The notes under the pieces were generated by a model that searched no databases, had not been told where the DNA came from, and saw only the letters and a list, made by a program, of their open reading frames with translations. Position numbers and translations under genes: made by a program. A stretch of 64,000 nucleotides of DNA from Bolinopsis microptera (lineage: Eukaryota > Ctenophora > Tentaculata > Lobata > Bolinopsidae), in contig NC_087072.1 of NCBI RefSeq assembly GCF_026151205.1, positions 13,678,169 to 13,742,168 on the forward strand, in the 5' to 3' direction. This document shows positions 55,180 to 64,000 of this stretch, one piece after another. Numbering within the stretch: the stretch's first letter is position 1; each line of letters starts with the position of its first letter.

Positions 55180-55946
55180 CAGGGTGGGCCAAAAGTCAGT
55201 ACCCATACGTTGGCCTTTATAGCTCAGTCACTGAGTGCCCAATTTAAATACTTCCTTCTGGCATGACTTAGTACCACCACTGGTTCGAGGAATTTGTCAA
55301 CACGAAAAATATTCGCGTTCATTTTTTTCAAATGGAAGTTCATTTTCACATGTATTTGATAGTTTGGATAGTCGGATCAAGCTAAATGTTATTGAATTGT
55401 GTTTGGCCATTCGAATTACGTTTGTCCTGAAAGAATTAGAACTGTAGCTTCTCAGATGACCGAGATATGAAGCATAACGAGTTTATTCATTACGTGTGAT
55501 CAGGTGATTGGTTTACCTAATCACGTGATAAGGTGACCCCGTTAACTACCCCGTTAAACATTATGTGAATTGTTAAGGGTGCCCAATTAAGGTGTCGTGT
55601 CACGGTGTCACATAATCACCCAGTCAATTTTGTTAACGAGATACAGAAAATGCTTGATAACTTCGTCATTTCTAATCCGTTTTGCCTCATGTTTTCAGAT
55701 CATATGCAACATTTGATAATCTACCGTCTCTGAAAAAATTAGGCGTTCAGCATGTTCAGAGAAAACAATATAGGTGTTTTAATATTGAATGGGCGTGGTC
55801 TAAAATATTCGAATTTTCAAATTTTGACGACGGAATCCTCGAACCAGTAAGTACAGTATGCCATCTGCAAAGCAACAGCTCTCAAATATAAAACACGGCG
55901 GAGCTATTAAAGCCAACGTATGGGTACTGACTTTTGGCCCACCCTG
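55180..55946. mobile_element. 767 bp MITE, CAGGGTGGGCC termini, TA duplication
   Basis: Inverted ends of more than 35 bp (start CAGGGTGGGCCAAAAGTCAG) flanked by TA at 55178-55179 and 55947-55948. Same terminal family as 6282-6884 and 1102-1500. ORFs inside are short and unconvincing. Confidence 0.9.
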
Positions 55947-56034
55947 TATATTGTATTTTGTATTTATGTATTTTAGTAAATGGTCATTAGAACCACCGGC
56001 ACCGTCCGGGCCCTAACAAACATTCACTTTATAT

Positions 56035-56535
56035 CTCCAATATTATTGGAAAATACAGTACACTTATCTCTAGTATTATTGGAAAATACAGTACACTTAT
56101 CTCCAGTATTATTGGGAAATACAGTACACTTATCTCCAGTATTATTGGAAATACAGTACACTTATCTCCAGTATTATTGGGAAATACAGTACACTTATCT
56201 CCAGTATTATTGGAAATACAGTACACTTATCTCCAGTATTATTTGAAAATACAGTACACTAACCTACAATATAATTAATGGAAAATACAGTACAGTTATC
56301 TCCAGTATTATTTGAAAATACAGTACACTTATCTCCAGTATTAATGGAAAAAACAGTACACTTATCTCCAGTATTATTGGAAAATACAGTACACCTATCT
56401 CTAGTATTATTGGAAAATACAGTAGGTACACTTATCTCTAGTATTATTGGAAAATACAGTACACTTATCTCTAGTATTATTGGAAAATACAGTACACTTA
56501 TCTCCAGTATTAATGGAAAATACAGTACACTTATG
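56035..56535. repeat. 33 bp minisatellite, left block
   Basis: About 15 copies of ATTATTGGAAAATACAGTAC then ACTTATCTCCAGT. Continues at 57770 after a retroelement insertion. Confidence 0.95.
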
Positions 56536-57769
56536 AAATGAAATGAAATGAAATGAAATAGAGTATTTATATCCCGCTTATATCAACAACCAATATTATT
56601 AAAAATAAAAATTGCCGACTTCAAAGCGGCTGGCGTGGTGACAAAAGTGATAATTTAAAACTCCAGAATGCATGTATATTCCCAGTAGTGTAAGAGTTCA
56701 TGTAAAAATGGCCAAAAAATATGTAAAAACTATTTTATTAGATAAGAAATAAACTATTATATCTCACTCATCTTTCTCACAAATTTTACCAGTCCTGATA
56801 AAATAACGTTTATTAGGATTTTCCGTGACCTTCCTCTTCAAATCTAGAACCAACTGTCTATGTACTTCACGCTCCTCCGGCGACCGATCCGGTGAAATAA
56901 AGACAGTTTTGAAACACTGAGACAGTCTGAGTTCTTTAGCTTTAATCAGTATCTGATGAACGGTGCTAGAGCTTCCAAATGATACTTTGACAGCTCTATG
57001 TTTTTCAGCAGCTTTATTCCCAACTCGAGCAGCTTCAAAGCGTGGCTTCTCTGCCATTTGTTCAAACACATCGCAAATTTTATCCCCAAGTTTCTCTCCT
57101 GCTTCCTCCTTTAGACCAAAAATCAACACATTTCTGCTGCGATCCTCTTCAGCTACCACATTCTGAACTACTTTCTTCAAGTTCTCTGCTGTGAAAGTGG
57201 ATGCAGAGCTGGGGGAGTGTTTTGACACAGCAGCACTGTAAGACTTAATCTCAGCTTGAACAGTATTTTCTACAGCGGTTTGAACAGTTCTCTGGACTGA
57301 TTCTAGATCCTTAGTCTTAATGTCCAAGAGTTCCCCTTGCAACTGAATAACTGATTTCTGAGCATTAATCATGTCACTTTTCATTTCCTCTAGTTTTGTT
57401 GTCGCTGTTAGAAAAGCTTCCTTATATGCAATAATACCCTGAAATGCATCAAAAAGGTGCTTTACTAAAACGTCCTTGTTTGGTTTCTTGAACTTGTCTA
57501 ATGTAAAATGACTATCTTCATCACAGTTTAATGTCTTCATCACTTCCTCAGCCCAAATACCAAGATCATTAGCAGCTTCACCAAACATGGTCAAATATTT
57601 ACATGACCACATTGTAGAGTCAAAGTCCACATTTCCCATAATGTATTCAGAATTGTACAGCACCAGACACAAACTAGCAGCTGAGTCGTCGTTAAATTGT
57701 AGCGATAAGAGATGAGATAAGAGAGCTCAATAATCAACGCGTAACAAAACTACACACAAAACGCACGTA
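56536..57769 (-). mobile_element. ORF1-only non-LTR retroelement inserted in a minisatellite
   Basis: The insertion splits the 33 bp array. On minus it carries a 5' leader, one ORF, a 3' UTR and a terminal (ATTTC)n tail at 56535-56560, as in CR1/L2-type 3' ends. Both flanks show the same ATTAATGG variant unit, compatible with a target duplication of about 27 bp. Confidence 0.75.
56764..57639 (-). CDS. LINE ORF1-type protein: coiled coil plus RRM-like domain
   Basis: 291 residues from ATG 57639; the longer frame to 57672 starts with TTG. Residues about 75-130 are a coiled coil. From about 165 an RRM-like domain begins with RSRNVLIFGLKEEAGEKLGD and continues with HRAVKVSFGSSSTVHQILIKA and FISPDRSPEEREVHRQLV, as in ORF1 nucleic-acid chaperones of CR1/Jockey-type LINEs. 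No endonuclease or reverse transcriptase accompanies it, so it must rely on another LINE. The frame is intact. Confidence 0.8.
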   Translation of the reverse strand: MGNVDFDSTMWSCKYLTMFGEAANDLGIWAEEVMKTLNCDEDSHFTLDKFKKPNKDVLVKHLFDAFQGIIAYKEAFLTATTKLEEMKSDMINAQKSVIQLQGELLDIKTKDLESVQRTVQTAVENTVQAEIKSYSAAVSKHSPSSASTFTAENLKKVVQNVVAEEDRSRNVLIFGLKEEAGEKLGDKICDVFEQMAEKPRFEAARVGNKAAEKHRAVKVSFGSSSTVHQILIKAKELRLSQCFKTVFISPDRSPEEREVHRQLVLDLKRKVTENPNKRYFIRTGKICEKDE

Positions 57770-58240
57770 TTAATGGAAAATACAGTACACTTATCTCCAG
57801 TATTATTGGGAAATACAGTACACTTATCTCCAGTATTATTGGAAAATACAGTACACTTATCTCCAGTATTATTGGAAATACAGTACACTTATCTCCAGTA
57901 TTATTGGAAAATACAGTACACTTATCTCCAGTATTATTGGGAAATACAGTACATTTATCTCCAGTATTATTGGAAAATACAGTACACTTATCCCCAGTAT
58001 TATTGGAAAATACAGTACACTTATCTCTAGTATTATTGGAAAATACAGTTTACTTATCTCCAGTATTATTGGAAAATACAGTACACTTATCTCCAGTATT
58101 AATGGAAAATACAGTACACTTATCCCCAGTATTAATGAAAAATACAGTACACTTATCTCCAGTATTATTTGAAAATACAGTACATTTATCTCCAGTATTA
58201 TTGGGAAATACAGTTCACTATATCCAGTATTATTTGAAAT
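57770..58240. repeat. 33 bp minisatellite, right block
   Basis: About 14 further copies of the unit seen at 56035-56535. Confidence 0.95.
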
Positions 58241-58961
58241 TATAGCATACTATCAGCGTGGTTCGCTGTAAGTGTACTCTCAATAGCATACAGCATTTGT
58301 GTATTAATAATCTATCAATTTGTTTGAGGTTGCTTTAACAACAATTCCAATAATGCTCGCTTGCTGTTTTTCTGAATATAATATTTGGGTAAGCAACTAA
58401 TCCATTTTAATGACCTACTTGAACAATGAACAGATACATTTTTCCTCTTTTAAGCGATCGGAGACTCATAATAAGTGTTACGTAGAACAGGGAATCAAGA
58501 GGAGATGGTTTCATTCATTATATATGTATTAAAATGAAAACAACTTGTTTTGTAAAAAAGAAAAAATTAATAAAGCAATAAATGATGCAATAAAATAAAA
58601 CAAAAATCAGATTTAAATTCATAAAATTCGACCAAATCATACATCATTCTCGAAATCAGAGTCTGATCCGAAACCACAATTTAGTTTCCTTTCGGGAAAC
58701 TTCTTTCGCTTTTTTTTGCTCGCTTTGGGAGCGAATCTGCGAAGTCCGTCCGCTTTTCTGCCCGAGAAGTCGTTGACAACAGTGACAAATCGTCCCGAGT
58801 TGCTGTTACCGTCATGTCAATCTTTGTCATCTCCAAAAGCCTGAATGTTAAATGTTTTGATACATCGTCGAAAAAATATATGTTCATTGCAATACACATA
58901 TTTGAACAGCAAGATAGTAACATATACATATATAATAACATTAGCAGCGGTCATTAGCAAC
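58241..58961. other. Possible last exon region of the SWIM gene
   Basis: On minus, an acceptor (ACATTCAG) at about 58844 leads into a basic open region with KASKKKRKKFPERK in one frame and PKRAKKSERSFPKGN in another, so the frame is unresolved. The rest shows nothing. Confidence 0.25.
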
Positions 58962-61692
58962 GGTCATTTAGGGCCTGTCGTGATATCATGGATCGCTTAG
59001 GTTCCACCAGGATCTGGTAGTCCTCATAATTCTGACCGTCGGTCATTGTCCAGCTATAAAATACAAATAATATTTTTCAGCTTCACATAACAGTTGACAC
59101 GTAAAGAACTGATTTTCACAATTTCACCTTTTCACAAATTCATAAATTGTTCGTTTACATGTTTACATATATAATAACATCTATAAACAAAAGAGCACCT
59201 AAAGAGGCTCAGCAAAGTGCTGGCCTATTTACGCTAACGAAGACTCATTCGTTCAATATGTCTCAAAGTAAATAAACTCCTCCATCCTACTCTTGCTAAG
59301 TTCACTAAGTTGGTAAAATCATCTTCGTTTTTCAAATAAATGTGTCTCTTAAATAGGTCCTTTTTCACAATAATATCATACAAATTAGTCCTATGTCTAC
59401 CCACTCGTCCCTTTAGCGTTTGACATCCTAGTGTAGCAAATAACAGAGACTGGTAGGCAGGCGTGTCGTTGTCACTGCGTAGAACATGACCTAGCATTGT
59501 CCACCGTGCCTTTTCCACTCTCTCGGAAAGGGGCCTGGTCTGGGTACGAGCGTAGAGGGCCTTGTTAGATATTGAGCTAGACCAATAGATGTGTAGGATG
59601 CGCTTGAGGTGCTTCCTCTGAAAAACATCTACAGACTCTAGAACATGCTGAAGTACGGCCCAGCAGCAGCAGTTGTACAGGAGCACTGATACTACTAGTG
59701 AGTCGTAGAGTTTGATCTTTCTCTTTTCAGTTATCTGACTCCTCTCTGATCCCTGGCACCACAGCTTGTCAAATGACAAGAAGGCGGTGTTAGCTTTATT
59801 TATTCTATTAGTAACATCCTGCTCTGATCCAAGCTTAGTACCAAGAAGCGTCTCGTTTCTCCACTCCTCTTTTCCTCTTAGCTCATTATCCCACTCGTCG
59901 CAGGCACCAACTTCTTCTAAATACACTCTGGTAAACTTTGTCTTTGTGTCATTGACAAAGAGACTCCATTCACTGAGAATATTCTTGGAGATCTGAAAGA
60001 TATCCTGTAACTCCTCCATATCTTCACCAATCTTCTTTACATCGTCTGAATAGCCGGACTCAAGAGGCATGTGGTTATCGGCTATCGGAGGGTTGGGTCT
60101 TGAGGGGAGGACTGCTCTTATGTGCACTACAGCTCCAGCTAGATTGAGGGTATACAATTTACCAGCTGTGCTGTCTCCTTGGGAGGCTCCTATGTTGAAA
60201 GAGAACATCTCTGAGTCAGTAGAACACACTCTGACTACTAGAGTGGTGTTAGCCATGAGGTATTGTACAAGCCTCAGGTCGTCTCTGGAGCATCCTGCAG
60301 CTTCTAGTAGTCTGATTGTTGTACCTCTGCGGATGGTATTGAAGGCAGCTGACATGTCAATACTCACTTTGTTCCATTCAAACTCCTTCTTCTTTACTAC
60401 AGATATGAGCATGCTCTGTGCCCAAACTAGGTCGGCACAGCTCTTGCCAGCTTTGTCGGCAGCTTGGAACGGTCCGGTGAAGTTGTCCACAGCTCTCTCT
60501 ATTCTGTTTAGCACTATCAGTGACAGGATCTTTCTAGAAACATTCAGCAGGGTCAATGGTCATATCGACTTAACTGGGCCGCGAGTTTTACCAGGCTTAG
60601 CCAGTGGTGTAAGGATGCCTGCTCCTATTGCTTCAATGTGAATGTTTTTCTCGAAAGACTCGTTGAACACTTTAGCTAGCTCTTCATGAAGGAGGGGGTT
60701 GTTCAGGGCTTTCATGACCTCGCATGTTTACATGGTGATTGTTAATTTTATCAATTAACCTTTGTGTTAAAGTGTTAACTTGTTAAATATTCACTTTATC
60801 TATCTACTTTTGTTATTTAATTTATTTTACTTACCGTGGAAGAAGCATCCCATCAATAACACTTGTGACAAGGTCTCTCATCTCACGTCTATTTTCAGGA
60901 GCAACACTGAAAAAATTATGAGTAAATATACAGATAGTCGCAAATTTTGTTGTGTCACGGTATTGTTCATCAGGTTTGTGATTCGCACACTAGTAATGAT
61001 TTGCAAGCCGCTTTGAACAATATTATTTTAAGGTTTCTTGAAAGTTTGGATTTCCAGATGTTATTCTAGGTCACCTAATACTTCTACCTTTTACCCTATC
61101 TACCTATCTGTCCTTTCAATTTAGGAGCCTAACCATCGACATTTTTTATAACACTCGAATAACACCTTTTCAACTTAATACAAGATATCTAAACTATAGC
61201 GTAATAAAAACGAACTTATAGATCATGCTCCTAAGATCTGCAAGCTTTCCGAATGTTGCATTTAGGTCTCCCTCAGTGTTTTTATCTGTTTTCTTCGGGC
61301 TCTGGTCTTGTGGAAGACTATCGTGTACTGTTAGTGGAAGACTAACTTCTTGAGTCGAACAGCTAGCACCAGGATCCGTGCATAGGTGAGGATTGTGCCT
61401 GCGATACAGTGTCAATGAAATTAATTGTTATAGAATCCGTATCAAAATAGGCATAGCGTTCTTATCAGATACATCATACAAGAGGATGCAATGATCAAAC
61501 AACTAGTTTTACGCTGTTCAAAATAGGTTATTCATAATTACTTAAATGATCCGTTTCTTACCTGAATGAAAGCGGAAGATCGGTCCATTCAACGTTCGAC
61601 TCACGAATAACCGCCAATAAATGTTTGCACGGTAATTCTGGGTAAGACCTGAAGTTCAGGCAATCACAATGGACACTCGGACTGACGGTGAC
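58962..61692 (-). CDS. SWIM-zinc-finger protein gene, partial, at least four exons
   Basis: Exons proposed on minus: 61562-61692, 61216-61398, 60835-60906 and 58962-59053; internal junction phases agree (2,2,2). The first encodes a SWIM motif, CDCLNFRSYPELPCKH (C-x-C-x11-C-x-H), then EWTDLPLSFRHNPHL, as seen after the motif in transposase-derived animal SWIM proteins. The later exons are hydrophilic (VAPENRREMRDLVTSVIDG; NYEDYQILVEPKRS). Upstream exons and the true C-terminus were not found. A LINE fragment (59234-60728) occupies the intron between the last two exons. It could be a domesticated transposase gene or an old transposon. Splicing is unconfirmed. Confidence 0.45.
59234..60728 (-). 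pseudogene. LINE reverse transcriptase, 5'-truncated, one nonsense codon
   Basis: The frame opens at about 60728, is broken by TGA 60560-60562 (Arg expected between KSI and PLTLLN), then runs 440 codons to 59234. Motifs: VSIDMSAAFNTIRR, GASQGDSTAGKLYTLNLAG and GYSDDVKK (YSDD in place of YADD), ending with GHVLRSDNDTPAYQSLLF and a basic GRHRTN stretch. No endonuclease. Different family from 50933. Confidence 0.8.
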
Positions 61693-63509
61693 CTGGAAAT
61701 GTGGGTAATTAGTTATTGATTAATCTGATTGTTATTTAATACTCAATTAATTGATAGTAAAGTAAATGTCCAAAATACAAGTACAGGGAGCGTCGACGAG
61801 TGTTGTTAAGTAGGGGCGATTGTGCTCGTTATGGGACTACCAGTTATGTGCTAGTACTGAGCGTAAGGAACGCTGGTATGGCTAGGACCCTGGTACGGCT
61901 AGAACAGAGAAGGTACTTAGACTGGGTGGTGTAGCCGGTGACTGAAACGGTTTAAGAAAACATGTGAAGAATGTTTAGGGCACCCTGGCCCTGATAAGCA
62001 ATGCTGAGTAGTGTAGGTTTATTTGATGGCCTGGAAGTGCTAGGAATTGTTATTATATTATAATAGTCGTAAGGAATTAAAACACAGAAGGCACAAACAA
62101 GTTTACTTTGTCGCATAATCTTGATGATATCTGAACATGTGTGAAATTGAACAAATAATGATATACCAGCTTAAACCCCTTATATTATGTACTATTAGAA
62201 AACCCGTGGTCACAGTGAGCAAGCTAATATTGATAGATGGATCAAACAACACTGCTAGTACCACGCACCAGTCACATAAATCATTATCGGGTGGTAATAT
62301 GTTAACAGTGTCACAATTAAACTACCGCAACATGGTCAAAAATAGGGTTATTTCGTCACAAAAAATTATTATAACTCTGTTAGCTCCTTGCTGGCAAAAT
62401 AACTAGTTCATTGATGATAAAGTTACATAGTATTCTAATAGAGTTATAGATCTTCAAAATAGAGGCAAGACATGTTTACTTTGCCACATCAGTTATTATA
62501 AGAGTTAGGTAATCGTCATCAGATTAACAGATCTTTTTTTTTGTAGTTTGGATCGATTAATATAGGCAATTAAGCATCATATGTCAATTTTAACACACTA
62601 TCTTGATATTGTTGGGGCAGGAAAAGTTAATTTTGTCACATTTTTAGTGACTTTGACAAATTTAACCTAAAATTGTTAAACTTGAGCTCTGATGTTCTAG
62701 ACAATATTCTACCAATCGTTTCTGAAAGAATGCTGAATTCTAATAGAGTTATAGATCTTCAAAATAGGGCAAAACATGTTTACTTTGTCACATCAGTTAT
62801 TATTAGACTTAGGTAATCGTCATCAGATTAACAGATCTTGTTCGTAGTTTGTATCGATTAATATAGGCAATAAAGCATCATATGTCAATTTTTACACACT
62901 ATCTTGATATTGTTGGGGCAGGAAAAGTTAATTTTGTCACATTTTTAGTGACTTTGACAAATTTAACCTAAAATTGTTAAACTTGAGCTCTGATGTTCTA
63001 GACAATATTCTACCAATCGTTTCTGGAAGAATGTTGAATTCTAATAGAGTCATAGAATATATAGATCTTCAAAATAGGGGCAAGACATGTTTACTTTGTC
63101 ACATCGCATCAGTTATTATAAGAGTTATTATAAGAGACTATTTCATTCTATATAAATCATTGTTTTTAACCTATTTACGATTTTGTATCATTTTTTGTGA
63201 CAATGTAAACATCGATTGATCTTAACTTGCATCAACTACATTGATAAAGTTTTCCCGCCTTTCAAACCAAAATCAGATATAAATAATTCGCCCAAAATTT
63301 AAAATTCCATATATTGTGACAGAATTAACCTCATTTCCCAATAACCAAGTGCCTGAATTAGGTAACTATTCGAAACAAAATATTTTAGGGCTATGATTGG
63401 TAGATCAACCATCAAATAATGAGTTAAAAGGTCTTTGAGGACACCTCACAGTAGAATAGAGGTATGGTATTCTGAGTGTGACAAAGTTACCCAAATATTG
63501 CCTTGTAAC
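61693..63509. repeat. Intergenic with about 305 bp tandem repeat
   Basis: Copies start near 62436, 62744 and 63046 (the last partial), each with TAGATCTTCAAAATAGRGGC and GGTAATCGTCATCAGATT. Elsewhere no gene is supported. Confidence 0.75.
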
Positions 63510-64000
63510 CGTTCGATGTAAATGAGCTTTTGTCATCATTAAAGTCTTATATGAGAGCGAATAAGTTACATATAAACATGTACAAGTGCTGCTACATACA
63601 CTTCAAACCCACCATGGCAGGTTCTAAGTTAGAGACTTTATCACACCCTGAAGTTGTATTAACTATAGACAACTTTCCTTGATCAAAAAGGTTTCATCCG
63701 CAAAATTTCTGGGTGTTATAATTGACGAGAACCTATCATGGGAAGATCACATTAAAGCTCTTAAGCGAACTCTAAATCATTCCACATCCACTTTATGTAG
63801 ACTTCGCTGCTCCCTTCCAGAATTTCTAAACCATGAACAATTATATTATACCCTGTTCGAATCACATCTTTCCTACTGTATATCTGTATGGGGTGGGGCA
63901 GCGAAACAACGTATAAGCTCATTATTTACTGCTCAGAAGTACTGTCTCAGAGTACTATTTGGTGACAGGCTGGCATACCTTGATAAGTTTAAGACTTGTG
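63510..64000 (+). pseudogene. LINE reverse-transcriptase fragment, runs off the right edge
   Basis: Starts about PFDVNELLSSLKSYM, continues NKLHINMYKCCYIHF and LTIDNFP, loses one base near 63681, then KFLGVIIDENLSWEDHI, LFESHLSYCISVWGG and FGDRLAYLDKFKTC. It parallels the C-terminal RT region of the LINE at 50933 (TKFLGVIIDDKLSW, LFESHLGYGITVWGG) at moderate similarity. Confidence 0.8.

Noticed and set aside
56029..56541. ORFs with HLSPVLLENTV repeats
   Set aside because: Artefacts of the 33 bp minisatellite; 33 is a multiple of three so frames stay open.
62137..62406. 89-codon ORF
   Set aside because: Low-complexity frame in AT-rich sequence with no recognisable motif or splice context.

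Overview
This 64 kb window is AT-rich animal DNA, not prokaryotic or viral. The evidence is two conserved host genes broken by spliceosomal introns, a dense and diverse load of transposable elements (TEs), and many micro- and minisatellites. The mix of a Penelope-type element with an N-terminal endonuclease, Ty3/Gypsy, several LINE families and large terminal-inverted-repeat (TIR) elements suits an early-branching or marine invertebrate such as a cnidarian or sponge. I cannot name the species.

Left part, 0-12.4 kb: the minus strand carries LIN9, the MuvB/DREAM-complex subunit. I reconstructed nine phase-compatible exons from ATG 9634 down to 595, with the last exons beyond the left edge. Its introns hold tandem-repeat arrays that start at, or span, the splice junctions. 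Next, also on minus, is a two-exon family-92 glycosyltransferase (11141-12327). A 5.8 kb insertion (12376-18198) with GGGGGGGTCAACC ends and a perfect TATTTA target duplication sits about 50 bp upstream of the glycosyltransferase start. It contains a fold-back MITE pair and a Penelope-like element.

Middle, 19.7-37.2 kb: a 16.2 kb element (about 20327-36504) with two near-identical 2.5 kb inverted repeats lies inside a LINE, whose two halves flank it on the minus strand. Its unique core carries three plus-strand genes. A (221 aa, three exons) is zinc-finger-like. B (300 aa, six exons, all phase-1 introns) is acidic with a basic patch. C is about 1.2 kb of codons, with one 1-nt frame break; it has an acidic-residue pattern reminiscent of RNase H-fold transposases, followed by a beta-propeller-like region. 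I recognise no described family with this combination, and it is the best candidate here for an undescribed mobile system. The right inverted repeat is followed by the LINE half, an E-box cluster and a decayed three-exon gene.

Right part, 40-64 kb: a 67 bp near-perfect palindrome; a 9.2 kb Ty3/Gypsy element (41133-50309) with 808 bp LTRs, a canonical TTTAAAC frameshift site, a frameshifted pol and an interrupted integrase; a near-complete LINE (50933-54409) with one nonsense codon; a TA-flanked MITE; an ORF1-only retroelement inserted in a 33 bp minisatellite; a SWIM-zinc-finger gene on minus with a LINE in one intron; a 300 bp tandem repeat; and a LINE fragment running off the right edge.
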